From Planctomycetota bacterium (GTDB lineage Bacteria; Planctomycetota; UBA11346), in contig BJHQ01000009.1 in the NCBI GenBank assembly GCA_014193115.1, forward strand, positions 1-64,000: a DNA stretch of 64,000 bases. Reading direction: 5' to 3'. Positions 26,611-35,634 of the stretch are shown one piece after another. Position numbers and translations under genes: made by a program. Under the pieces are notes generated by a model, which was not told where the DNA came from, made no database searches, and worked only from the letters and a program-made list of their open reading frames with translations. How positions within the stretch are numbered: position 1 is the stretch's first letter; every line of letters begins with the position of its first letter.

Positions 26611-27525
26611 ATGAGCGCTTCAGCCGCAGCCGCAGCCCAATCCGCACCCGCCACCTTCACCCGCTTCGCAGCGGAGCCGTATACGCCAGCGATCGGCGCG
26701 ACCATCAGCGGCCTGGACCTGCGCCAGGAGCTCGATGCCGAGACCGCCGCCCAACTGCGCGCAGCCCTGGCGCGCTTCGGCGTCCTGGTCCTTCGTGAAC
26801 AGGACATTGCTCCTGAGGCCTACCTGCGCTTCGCCCAGATCTTCGGCCAGCCCGACCGCCATAACGTCTACCTGCGCACCTTGCCTGGCCAGCCGCTGGT
26901 CGAAGTGCTGGAATCCGATCCCGCCGCCAACCGCAATGCCCGGGCCGATGCCTGGCACAGCGACGTGACCTGGCGGGCGGATGCGCCGGCCACCACCCTG
27001 CTCCATGGCAAGGTGATTCCCAAATTGGGCGGAGACACGCTGTGGGCCAGCACCGCCGCTGCCTATGACCGGCTCAGCGAAGGCCTGCGCGCCCACCTCG
27101 CCACGTTGGAGGCGGTGCACTCCTTCGAGACCAGCGGGATTCGCGAGGCCCTCGCCGGTCGCCGCGATGCGGGTTACGGCGAGAACTCGGGCAGCCCGGA
27201 AAAACTTGAGGCAGCCCGGCTGAAGTTCCCACCGGTGGTCCACCCGGTGGTCAAGACCCATCCCATCACCGGGCGCAAGGTGCTGTACGTCAATCCAGGG
27301 TTCACCAGCCACATCCGCGACATTCCCAAGGAGCAGAGCAACCAACTGCTCAATCTCGTCTATGACGTGTTCAAGACTCCTGAAGTGCAGCTCCGCCTGC
27401 GCTGGAGCCCCAACACCATCGCGGTCTGGGACAACCGCCAGACGGTGCATTACGGTGCGAAGGATTACGGCGACCAGCACCGGCTGCTGCACCGGATCAC
27501 GTTGCAGCATGACGGCGTCTTCTGA
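26611..27525 (+). CDS. TauD/TfdA family Fe(II)/2-oxoglutarate dioxygenase
   Basis: A 304-residue non-haem iron dioxygenase. The iron ligands are His116 and Asp118 (WHSDVTW) and His280 (DNRQTVHYG), and Arg295 in LHRITL is the 2-oxoglutarate anchor. TauD-like enzymes hydroxylate taurine or other sulfonates or sulfate esters, releasing sulfite or sulfate. It lies 11 bp after the methyltransferase. With sulfonate transporters on both sides of the window, a desulfonating role is likely though the exact substrate is unknown. Confidence 0.92.
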   Translation: MSASAAAAAQSAPATFTRFAAEPYTPAIGATISGLDLRQELDAETAAQLRAALARFGVLVLREQDIAPEAYLRFAQIFGQPDRHNVYLRTLPGQPLVEVLESDPAANRNARADAWHSDVTWRADAPATTLLHGKVIPKLGGDTLWASTAAAYDRLSEGLRAHLATLEAVHSFETSGIREALAGRRDAGYGENSGSPEKLEAARLKFPPVVHPVVKTHPITGRKVLYVNPGFTSHIRDIPKEQSNQLLNLVYDVFKTPEVQLRLRWSPNTIAVWDNRQTVHYGAKDYGDQHRLLHRITLQHDGVF

Positions 27526-27673
27526 GCGCCAGATGAACCTGGTCCCGGAGAAAACGGACCACGCCGAACTTGCCGCGGCAGGTCGCGTCCCGTTCCACCA
27601 CAGACCCTAGCACCAGCGCTGGCGGGACGAACCGCCGCCAGCGCCGTCTACCTTCCCGCGGAACCCCTCCGAC

Positions 27674-30600
27674 ATGTGGCTGGTCGAACTTGCCTTGCGC
27701 AGGCCGTACACGTTCGTCGTGTTGGCGCTGCTGCTGGTCATCACTTCGGTGGTGACCATCCGCAGGATGGGCACGGACATTCTGCCCGAGATCGACATCA
27801 CCTCGGTGGTGGTGGTGTTCTCGTACAACGGCATGTCGCCGGACGACATGGAAAAGCGGGTCGTCAGCGGCTTCGAACGGTTCATGACCACCACGGTCAA
27901 CGACATCGAGCGGATCGAAAGCCAGTCCCTGTTTGGCATGGGCGTCATCCGGGTGTTCTTCCAACCCGGCGCCAAGATCGAAGCGGCCCTCGCGCAGATC
28001 AGCGTCATCGCCCAGTCGTCCATCCGCAGCATGCCGCCGGGCATGACGCCGCCGATCATCATGCGCTACAGCGCATCCAACGTCCCGGTGCTGCAAGCCG
28101 CCCTCGGTTCCGATACCTTGTCGGAGCAGCAGATTTTCGATCTCGGCAATGTGGTCATCCGCACCGGACTGGTGACCGTGCAAGGTGCGCAGATCCCCAA
28201 TCCCACCGGCGGCAAGCAGCGCTTGGTGATGATCGATCTCGACCCGGTCCGGCTCCGTTCCTATGGCTTGTCGGCCAACGATGTGGTCGAGGCCATCGGC
28301 ATCCAGAATCTCAATCTGCCCGGCGGAACCGCCAAGCTCGGCGAACGCGAATATCCGATCCGGCTCAATAGCAGCCCGGCCTCGCTGGCTGAATTCGGCG
28401 AGCTGCCCATCCGCACCGTGGATGGCGGCCTGATCCAGTTGCGCGACGTGGCCGAGGTCAGGGATGGGTTTTCGCCCCAGACCAGCCTGGCCAATGTCGA
28501 TGGCCGGCGCGGTGTGATCCAGACCATCCGCAAGGTCGGCAACGCTTCGACGTTGGACATCGTCGAACGGGTCCGGGCGGGGTTCGATCGCATCCTGGCG
28601 ACTGCGCCACCGGAACTGAAGGTCGACCTGCTCGGTGACCAGTCGGTGTTCGTGCGCGCTGCGGTGCATGGCGTGGTGGTCGAAGGACTTATCGCCGGCG
28701 GCCTCATCGGCCTGCTGATCCTCTTCGCCCTGGGCAGTTGGCGATCGACGGTGATCGTTTTGGTGTCGATACCGCTGTCGGTGCTGACCTCGATCATCGT
28801 GCTCGATGCCTGTGGCCAGACCTTGAACCTGATGACCTTGGGCGGGTTGGCCCTGGTGGTCGGCATCCTGGTCGACGACGCCACTGTCGAGATCGAGAAT
28901 TTCCATCGCAATCTGGGGCTGGCCAGGGCCGCCGGCGAGCCCACCAACGTCCTCGCGCCGATCATCCTGCGTGGCGCCGCCCAGATCGCCCTGCCGTCGC
29001 TGGTCTCGACCTTGTGCATCTGCATCGTCTTCATCCCGGTGCTGTTCATCGCCGAGCCGGTGCGCTCACTGTTCGTGCCCATGTCCCTGGCCGTGGTCGC
29101 GGCCATCGTCACCTCGTACCTGCTGTCCCGGACCTTGGTGCCGACACTGGTGCAGTACCTCTTGCAGGCCGAGGCGCAGCATCACCGGCAGCGTGGTCCG
29201 ATTGCGGCGATCCATGGTTTCGGCGAAGCCGGATTCCTGCGCTTGCAAGGCGGATTCAGCGCGGCCCTGGACTGGCTGCTGCACCGGCGGTGGCTGCCGA
29301 CTGTCGGATACCTGCTCTTCATCGCCTCGGCGATCCTGCTCGCTGGATCACTTGGCCGGGATCTGTTCCCGGCGGTCGATTCCGGCCAGTTCCGGCTGCA
29401 CGTCCGTCTGCCTCCTGGCACCCGGATTGAGACCACCGAGCTGCGTGCCGAGCAAGTCGCGCGATTCATCCGCACCCAAATCCCGGCCTCGGAGATCGAG
29501 CGCATCATCACCATCATCGGCATGCCGAGCAGCCCGATCAATCTCGCTCAGGGCGATCCCACCATGGTGTCGGCAGCCGACTCCGAGGTGCAGGTCAACC
29601 TGACTCCAGGCCACCACGCACCGACCGCTGATTACATTTCCCGTCTGAGGCCGCTGCTGGCCGAGGCCTTTCCCGACGTACTGTTTTTCCTCAAGCCCGC
29701 TGACATCCCGTCCCAGGTGCTGAGCTTTGGCGTCCCCGCACCGCTGGCCATCCAGGTCACCGGACCCACCGGCAACCAGGCTGCGAACCTGGTGCTGGCC
29801 CGACGCATCCGGGAGGAACTGTCCAAGGTCCCTGGGGCGGTGGACGTGCGCCTGCAGCAGGTCCTGGGCGTGCCTGAGTTCCGGGTCGATGTCGACCGGG
29901 TGACCGCCGCTGACCAGGGCCTCAGCCAGCGCGATGTCGCCAACAGCGTGCTGACCTCGCTGGCCTCGTCCTCCCAAACGTCGCCTGGTTTCTGGCTCGA
30001 TCCGGTGCGCGGCATCCAGTATTCGGTGGCGGCCCAGCAGCCGCAGTACCGGGTCGCCAGCCTCGATGCGGTGCGCGACCTGCCGGTCTCCCGAGGTGAG
30101 AACCAGGCGCGCCTGGCCGACCTGGCCAGCATCCGGCGCGGCACGACCAGCGCCAACATCACCCACATGAACGCCGCTTCGACCTACGATGTGCTGGCCG
30201 GCGCAGACGGCACCGACCTGGGCAGCGTGGCCAGCGCTGCCCGGGAGATCGTCGCCCGCGTCACCACCGACCTGCCCCGGGGCACCACCGTGACCATCCG
30301 GGGACTGGCGGACAGCATGGACAAGTCCTTCACTGGCCTGGCCTGGGGTGTGCTGTTCGCGATTCTCCTCATTTATTTGGTGCTGGTGATCAACTTCCAG
30401 TCATGGATCGATCCTCTGATCATCCTCGCCGCCCTGCCGGCGGCCCTGGGCGGCATCGTCTGGATCCTGCACGCCACCGGCACCACGGTCAGCGTACCCG
30501 CCCTGATGGGAGCCATCCTCGGGTTGGGCGTCGCGACCGCGAACAGCATCCTGGTGGTGAGCTTCGCCAACGACCAGGTTCGAGCTGGTGCTTCCCCGGC

Positions 30601-30847
30601 GACCGCCGCGCTACGTGCCGCGGTCACCCGCCTGCGACCGGTGCTGATGACCGCTTCGGCGATGATCGTCGGCATGCTGCCCATGGCACTGGCGCTGAGC
30701 GAGGGTGGCGAGCAGAACGCTCCCCTGGGCCGCACCGTCATCGGCGCCTTGATCGCGGCGACGGTCTCGACCCTGCTCATCGTCCCCATCATCTACAGTT
30801 TGCTTGGGGGTCGCAAACGCCATCAGATCCACGAGGCATCGCCATGA
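27674..30847 (+). CDS. RND family efflux transporter, inner-membrane permease
   Basis: A 1057-residue proton-driven RND pump (AcrB/CzcA superfamily). The N-terminus has the usual PYTFVVLALLLVITSVVTI first membrane helix and the periplasmic loop MEKRVVSGFERFMTTTVNDI. The proton-relay acidic pair is Asp401-Asp402 in GILVDDATVEIEN of helix 4. Eleven further helices and two large periplasmic loops fit a full-length pump. It overlaps the adaptor gene by 4 bp (ATGA). No outer-membrane channel gene is adjacent. Cargo unknown. Confidence 0.93.
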   Translation: MWLVELALRRPYTFVVLALLLVITSVVTIRRMGTDILPEIDITSVVVVFSYNGMSPDDMEKRVVSGFERFMTTTVNDIERIESQSLFGMGVIRVFFQPGAKIEAALAQISVIAQSSIRSMPPGMTPPIIMRYSASNVPVLQAALGSDTLSEQQIFDLGNVVIRTGLVTVQGAQIPNPTGGKQRLVMIDLDPVRLRSYGLSANDVVEAIGIQNLNLPGGTAKLGEREYPIRLNSSPASLAEFGELPIRTVDGGLIQLRDVAEVRDGFSPQTSLANVDGRRGVIQTIRKVGNASTLDIVERVRAGFDRILATAPPELKVDLLGDQSVFVRAAVHGVVVEGLIAGGLIGLLILFALGSWRSTVIVLVSIPLSVLTSIIVLDACGQTLNLMTLGGLALVVGILVDDATVEIENFHRNLGLARAAGEPTNVLAPIILRGAAQIALPSLVSTLCICIVFIPVLFIAEPVRSLFVPMSLAVVAAIVTSYLLSRTLVPTLVQYLLQAEAQHHRQRGPIAAIHGFGEAGFLRLQGGFSAALDWLLHRRWLPTVGYLLFIASAILLAGSLGRDLFPAVDSGQFRLHVRLPPGTRIETTELRAEQVARFIRTQIPASEIERIITIIGMPSSPINLAQGDPTMVSAADSEVQVNLTPGHHAPTADYISRLRPLLAEAFPDVLFFLKPADIPSQVLSFGVPAPLAIQVTGPTGNQAANLVLARRIREELSKVPGAVDVRLQQVLGVPEFRVDVDRVTAADQGLSQRDVANSVLTSLASSSQTSPGFWLDPVRGIQYSVAAQQPQYRVASLDAVRDLPVSRGENQARLADLASIRRGTTSANITHMNAASTYDVLAGADGTDLGSVASAAREIVARVTTDLPRGTTVTIRGLADSMDKSFTGLAWGVLFAILLIYLVLVINFQSWIDPLIILAALPAALGGIVWILHATGTTVSVPALMGAILGLGVATANSILVVSFANDQVRAGASPATAALRAAVTRLRPVLMTASAMIVGMLPMALALSEGGEQNAPLGRTVIGALIAATVSTLLIVPIIYSLLGGRKRHQIHEASP

Positions 30848-32373
30848 GCTCCTCAGCTGTCAGTGAACGTTCCGCCATCGACCTCCTGCCCGCGAGGCGA
30901 TCCGGCGGTGGCAGGCTGATCGCTGTGGCGGCCACGACTGCAATTCTCGCCTTCTTCACGTTCCTTTTCCTGGTCGGCTGGCTGCCCAAACGCAATGCCA
31001 CGGCGGCTCTGGTGGCCAGCTCCAACGCCGAGATCTTGGTTCCGGTGCGCGTTGCCAAACCAAAGCCGGCACCACCCACCTCCTCGATCCGGCTTCCCGG
31101 CAACGTCGAGCCAGCGCGGTCGACCAGCATCTATTCGCGCACTGGCGGCTATGCCGTGAAAATCCCCGTCGATCTCGGAGACACGGTCACCGCAGGTCAG
31201 ATCCTGGTGGAACTCGATGTGCCCGATGCTGCTCCCCAACTCGCCATCGCCGAGGCCGCGCTGGCGCAGCGCCAAGCCGAGTCGAGCCAGGCGGCCCTGA
31301 AAGCAACCCACGCGGCCGCCGCCCGCGACCGGGTCGCCGCCCTGGGCACCGGCGGCGCGAGCCAACAAGCCCTCGATGATCGTCAGGCGGCGGTCGATGC
31401 GGCGGCCGCGGACCTGACCGTGGCCAAGACCCGCATCGTGGCTGCCGAAGCCGAGGTCAAACGCTTGCAGCGGATCCTCGACGAGGCCCGGATCACAGCG
31501 CCATTCCCCGGGGTCATCACCAGCCGCACCGTCGAAATCGGCAACCTCGTCGCCATCGGCAGCGGCGGCAAAGCCCTGTTCCAACTGACCCAAATCGATC
31601 CGCTGCGGATCGTCGTCGACGTGCCCCAGGGCCAGGCCTCAGCCCTCGCAAAAGGGCAGAGCGCCACCGTTTCGGCCCGCGCTGGCAACGAACTGCCGGG
31701 CACCGTCGAGCGGATCAGCGGCACGTTGAATCCCGACAACCGGACCATGCGCGCCGAAATCGCCTTGGCCAAACCCGGGGCGCTGCGCCCGGGGATGTAC
31801 GTCAATGTCTCGATTGCCGTTCCTGAGGGAAAACCAGCCCTGGTGTTGCCAGCGGACGCGCTCCTGCTCGGACCCAAGGGACCGCAGGTGGCGGTGGTGG
31901 ACGGAGATGACCGGATCAGGTTGGTTCCAATCACCATCGATTCCGACCTCGGGGCCGAGATCCGGATCAGCTCCGGCATCACCGCCCAGGACCGAGTCGT
32001 GGTCAACCCCAACAACGCACTAGAAAACGGCATGCGCATCCGGGTGGTGACGCCTCCGGCAAAATCCGCCACCGCCGCAGCCACGACTCCTGGTCCAACG
32101 GGATCTCCAGGAGCCACCACTGCGGCAACCAGCTCAGCAACCGCTGCCAGCCCAGCCAACCAAGCCGCGCCAGCCGCGCCTGCCACCCCGTCAAAAACCG
32201 CACCTTCAACAAGTTCAGCCACCTCAGTCGTCTCGGCCAGCACCCCCGCGCCAGCGAAGACCGCAGAGACCGCAGCCAGGGATCCAGGACCAGCCCCAAT
32301 CGGATCTCCAGGAGCCTCCGCTGCGGCAACCGTCCCGGCCGCTACACCAGCCCCAGCGAAGAGCACCCCGTGA
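30844..32373 (+). CDS. RND efflux periplasmic adaptor (HlyD/MFP family)
   Basis: A 509-residue adaptor that links the pump to an outer-membrane channel. One membrane helix lies near residues 29-50 (LIAVAATTAILAFFTFLFLVGWLP). It is followed by the lipoyl half-motif SIRLPGNVEPARST, a coiled-coil hairpin rich in Ala/Gln, and beta-barrel segments (ITAPFPGVITSRTVEIGNLV). The ATG at 30844 overlaps the pump TGA, fixing the start. The last 100 residues are an Ala/Pro/Thr/Ser-rich tail, which is odd for the family and may be disordered. Confidence 0.9.
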   Translation: MSSSAVSERSAIDLLPARRSGGGRLIAVAATTAILAFFTFLFLVGWLPKRNATAALVASSNAEILVPVRVAKPKPAPPTSSIRLPGNVEPARSTSIYSRTGGYAVKIPVDLGDTVTAGQILVELDVPDAAPQLAIAEAALAQRQAESSQAALKATHAAAARDRVAALGTGGASQQALDDRQAAVDAAAADLTVAKTRIVAAEAEVKRLQRILDEARITAPFPGVITSRTVEIGNLVAIGSGGKALFQLTQIDPLRIVVDVPQGQASALAKGQSATVSARAGNELPGTVERISGTLNPDNRTMRAEIALAKPGALRPGMYVNVSIAVPEGKPALVLPADALLLGPKGPQVAVVDGDDRIRLVPITIDSDLGAEIRISSGITAQDRVVVNPNNALENGMRIRVVTPPAKSATAAATTPGPTGSPGATTAATSSATAASPANQAAPAAPATPSKTAPSTSSATSVVSASTPAPAKTAETAARDPGPAPIGSPGASAAATVPAATPAPAKSTP

Positions 32374-32426
32374 GCCCCGTGAGCCCTGCCGCAACCTCCT
32401 TCTGAAGGCCACGTCGCTCCAAAGCG

Positions 32427-33157
32427 ATGTTTTCCGCAGGAAAACGAGCGCCGACCAAGACCGAGAGAAAGAGCGACGACCAAGGCCGGGGGGCCCGAAG
32501 GGCGAAGCCCACCGAAACAAAAAGGGGTCCCCCGAGCGAAGCGAGAGGGGAATGGCCGCCAGAGAAGCGGTGGGCGCAGAAAATCGCCGGAGGCGATGCG
32601 CCCACGTTTTCCGAAGGAAAACGAGCGACGACCAAGGCCGGGGGGCCCGGGGGGCGAAGCCCACCGAAACAAAAAAGGGTCCCCCGAGCGAAGCGAGAGG
32701 GGAATGGCCGCCAGAGAAGCGGTGGGCGCAGAAAATCGCCGGAGGCGATGCGCCCACGTTTTCCGAAGGAAAACGAGCGACGACCAAGGCCGGGGGGGCC
32801 CGGGGGGCGAAGCCCACCGAAACAACCGGGGGGCGAAGCCCACCGAAACAAAAAGGGGTCCCCCGAGCGAAGCGAGAGGGGAATGGCCGCCAGAGAAGCG
32901 GTGGGCGCAGAAAATCGCCGGAGGCGATGCGCCCACGTTTTCCGAAGGAAAACGAGCGACGACCAAGGCCGGGGGGGCCCGGGGGGCGAAGCCCACCGAA
33001 ACAAAAGGGGTCCCCCGAGCGAAGCGAGAGGGGAATGGCCGCCAGAGAAGCGGTGGGCGCAGAAAATCGCCGGAGGCGATGCGCCCACGTTTTCCGAAGG
33101 AAAACGAGCGACGACCAAGGCCGGGGGGCCCGGGGGGCGAAGCCCACCGAAACAAAA
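32427..33157. repeat. Tandem array of composite hairpin repeats
   Basis: Four near-identical units of about 150 bp begin at 32527, 32678, 32857 and 33009, preceded by a partial diverged unit from 32427. Each unit is a chain of stem-loops with purine triloops: GTTTTCC-GAA-GGAAAAC, ATCGCC-GGA-GGCGAT enclosed by GTGGGCGC/GCGCCCAC, and smaller GC-GAA-GC and GGGCGAAGCCC hairpins. Unit spacing is 151, 179 and 152 bp; the long one is explained by a 26-28-bp internal direct duplication near 32800-32853. All six frames stay open, so long frames here are artefacts. The array ends at the base next to the tRNA-Leu 3' end. Confidence 0.92.
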
Positions 33158-33239
33158 TGCGGACCGGGGGACTCGAACCCCCACGTCTTTCGACACTGGA
33201 ACCTAAACCCAGCGCGTCTGCCAGTTCCGCCAGGTCCGC
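33158..33239 (-). tRNA. tRNA-Leu (anticodon UAG)
   Basis: Read on the minus strand, a 7-bp acceptor stem (GCGGACC with GGTCCGC) encloses a D-arm with GGCAGAC, an anticodon arm with loop TTTAGGT giving UAG, a long class II variable arm (TGTCGAAAGACG region), and a T-arm GGGGGTTCGAGTCCCCC. The extra arm and anticodon identify leucine. The CCA end is not encoded. Its 3' end directly meets the hairpin repeat array. Confidence 0.95.
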
Positions 33240-33294
33240 GTGGTGCTCAGCCTACCGTGAAAATCTCCGCAGAAAAGCTCGGCGGAGGGCGCGT

Positions 33295-34143
33295 TCAGCC
33301 TTCGACCAGCAGATCCTCAAGGGTCAGGCCGTTGCGTTCGAGGTGGGTCGCACCTTCGATGGACAGCGGCGTCCACGGCATCTGCTCAAGCCGGCCGCGG
33401 GCGATGGGCTGCTTGGTGTATTCGCACAGGCCGAAGGGGAAGGGATCGCTGGATTCGATCTTGCGCAAGGCGCGATCGATCTGCCACAGCAGCTCCTTTT
33501 CCTGGCCGGCCAGGTTCAGGGCGACATCCTGCAAGTCGGCATCGGAGCCGCGCTCGGCGGTGTGCTGCGGAGTGGTGTGGCCGTCTTCGGCCTCCATCGC
33601 GTCTTGTTCCAGCGAAACGATGTCGTTGGTGATCTCAGAACGCTTGACCAGCAGCAATTGGCGCCATTTGACCAGATCCTCGCCGTGGAACGGGCCTTTG
33701 ATCGCTGGCTGGGCGGCGGCAGCGGCGGCGATCCGGGTCGCCCGTGGCGTCGGCGGCCGGCTGGGACGGACGACGGTGCCGCTCGGCGGGCGGACCGTGA
33801 TGCCATTGGCCGAACGCGGAATCGAACCTGGCGTTGTCGCCGCCGTTGCGGTTTCGTGGCCGGCCGAGCCATTGGCAGTCTTGGTGTGGCCATTGGCTTT
33901 GGACGCAGCCGTTTTGCCCTCGGCCGGAGCCTGTTTGGGCTCAGCCGGAGCTGATTTGGCTTCTGCGCTGCGGGCCGCCGGTTCGGTCGCAGGGCGGGTG
34001 CGAACCAGGGCTTTGGGCTCAGCCTTGGCGGTTGCAGCCTTTGAAGCTTCAGCTTTGGTCGCTTCGACCTTGGGAGCTTCGGCCTTGGATGGAGATTTTT
34101 TCACGGACTTTACCGCAGTCTTGGCCTTGGTCTTGGACGACAT
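33295..34143 (-). CDS. DksA/TraR-like protein with degenerate zinc finger and basic tail
   Basis: A 282-residue protein. Residues 1-140 are Lys/Ala/Pro/Thr-rich (SKTKAKTAVKSVKKSPSKAE and similar), resembling histone H1-like or DNA-binding tails. The C-terminal part has a DksA-type coiled-coil (VKWRQLLLVKRSEITNDIVSL to DRALRKIESS). It then has FGLCEYTKQPIARGRLEQMPW, where only Cys240 of the four zinc cysteines remains. DksA-family proteins act on RNA polymerase through the secondary channel. The start at 34143 begins the basic tail; a longer frame is unsupported. Confidence 0.85.
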   Translation of the reverse strand: MSSKTKAKTAVKSVKKSPSKAEAPKVEATKAEASKAATAKAEPKALVRTRPATEPAARSAEAKSAPAEPKQAPAEGKTAASKANGHTKTANGSAGHETATAATTPGSIPRSANGITVRPPSGTVVRPSRPPTPRATRIAAAAAAQPAIKGPFHGEDLVKWRQLLLVKRSEITNDIVSLEQDAMEAEDGHTTPQHTAERGSDADLQDVALNLAGQEKELLWQIDRALRKIESSDPFPFGLCEYTKQPIARGRLEQMPWTPLSIEGATHLERNGLTLEDLLVEG

Positions 34144-34419
34144 GGGGACCTCCGTGGCGGCTCGCCGGGGCGCGGGTATCAGCCTGGACGCATGCCCAGG
34201 CGGAAAGCGCGGGCAGGCTCGGCACTGAACCTGGAAACGCAAGCGTGGGTTGCCGGATCGATGTGGCAACCGCCCAGCTCGCTGCCTGAGGACGGCTGAG
34301 CTCCTGAAAATCAGTGGTACCAGTTGCCATCCGCATCACCGGTAGGTGGACTGGACACTGCTATCTCTGGAGGCTAAAGATACAGGCAGCACATTCCGGC
34401 CGAGCCCGGGGGAGCCGAC

Positions 34420-35511
34420 GTGGTCCAGCCGGTCAATTCCGATGTGGTCGGGGGCATCCCGATGGTGACCGTCATCGGCACTCCGCGGGCCATGGGCGAC
34501 CTGCTCGGCCGCCGCTTACGCCCGCGCTTGCAGGTGCTCTCCCAGTTCCTGGCCGGCCAACTGCTCAGCTTGACCAAGGCCTGCGGACGCGACCTGACGG
34601 CAGAGGATCTGCGCAGCGATCTGCGGGCGGCGATGCTGCCCGCGGCGCGGATCGATCCCCAGGCCTGGATGGAGATCGAGTCGATGGCGCGTTCGGCGGA
34701 ACTGCCGGCGGAGGACCTGCTGCTGATCCACGGCTATAGCGATCTGATCAGCCATTACGGTTGCCATGGCTCTCCCGGTCAAAGCACCTTGGCCAGCCTA
34801 CCCGCACAGCGAAACGATAGCGGCCACACCCGTCTCGCCTTCGCCTGGCATCTCGACCCGGCGCTGATGCCTTATGTCACTTTGGTCAGACGGGTGCCGA
34901 CCCACGGCCCGGCGAACCTGTCCTTGACCTTGGCCGGCCTGCACCATGTCGCAGGCATGTCTGAAGCCGGCATCGCCTGCGCCAGCAATGCTCTGGTGGT
35001 GGAAGATGGCGGCGGCGATCTGCTCACCACCCATCTCGTGGCCTCGGTGCTGAACATTCCGGTGCTTGACGATGGACTCAGCCGCTGCCAGGCCGCGCCA
35101 CGCCGTGGCGGCCGGGCGATCCATGGCCTGGCGGCGAGCGGCCAGCGATTCTCGGTGGAACTGTCGGGCAGGCGCACGGTCCAGCTCCCCGACCCCCGGC
35201 CCGACGCGCCGCGCATCCACACCAACCATGCGGTGAGCGATACGATCCGGGCCCTGATCGCCCACGAGGAGCCCACCTCTCGCCCTCGTCTGGCAGCGGT
35301 GGCGGGTCGCGCAGTGTCGGCGACCAGGACCACCAACTTGGGTATCGCGGCCTGGTTCGGGCTGGGCGGGGCCGAGCCCGACCGCGAGGCGGCCCGCGCC
35401 TCCGGCGCGGCTCCGGACAGCACGGTGTTGCTGATCGCCGAACCAGCCTCGAAAACCCTGCATCTGCGCCGTGGTGGGACTGCCGTGCAGCTGGAAAGTG
35501 TGGGATTGTAG
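34420..35511 (+). CDS. C45-type autoproteolytic acyltransferase-like protein
   Basis: A 363-residue member of the isopenicillin N acyltransferase/NTN-hydrolase group. The likely nucleophile is Cys115 in SHYGCHGSP, where self-cleavage between Gly and Cys would expose the active cysteine. Also supportive are VTVIGTPRAMGDLLGRRLRP at the start, ILLIHGYSDL-like residues before the Cys, and GMSEAGIACASNAL downstream. The start is GTG at 34420, with GGGGGAG 8 nt upstream. Family members process acyl amides; the substrate is unknown. Confidence 0.75.
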   Translation: MVQPVNSDVVGGIPMVTVIGTPRAMGDLLGRRLRPRLQVLSQFLAGQLLSLTKACGRDLTAEDLRSDLRAAMLPAARIDPQAWMEIESMARSAELPAEDLLLIHGYSDLISHYGCHGSPGQSTLASLPAQRNDSGHTRLAFAWHLDPALMPYVTLVRRVPTHGPANLSLTLAGLHHVAGMSEAGIACASNALVVEDGGGDLLTTHLVASVLNIPVLDDGLSRCQAAPRRGGRAIHGLAASGQRFSVELSGRRTVQLPDPRPDAPRIHTNHAVSDTIRALIAHEEPTSRPRLAAVAGRAVSATRTTNLGIAAWFGLGGAEPDREAARASGAAPDSTVLLIAEPASKTLHLRRGGTAVQLESVGL

Positions 35512-35634
35512 CAGCCGCCGCAGCTTGAGGTGCTGGTGCTGGACCATGCTCCCTCGCCCAGCCGGCCCTTGCCTGGCCGCCAGTTTGCCCTCACTGGACC
35601 TGGCCGAGCGGCTCCGATCGTGTCCGACCCGAGC

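Noticed and set aside
32427..33157. CRISPR array
   Set aside because: Units are about 150 bp, lack unique spacers and consist of nested hairpins; no cas genes are nearby.
31383..33954. Very long open frames on both strands across the repeat array (450-590 codons)
   Set aside because: They are by-products of G/C-rich repeats without stop codons; all six frames are open and none matches the adaptor or DksA reading frames.
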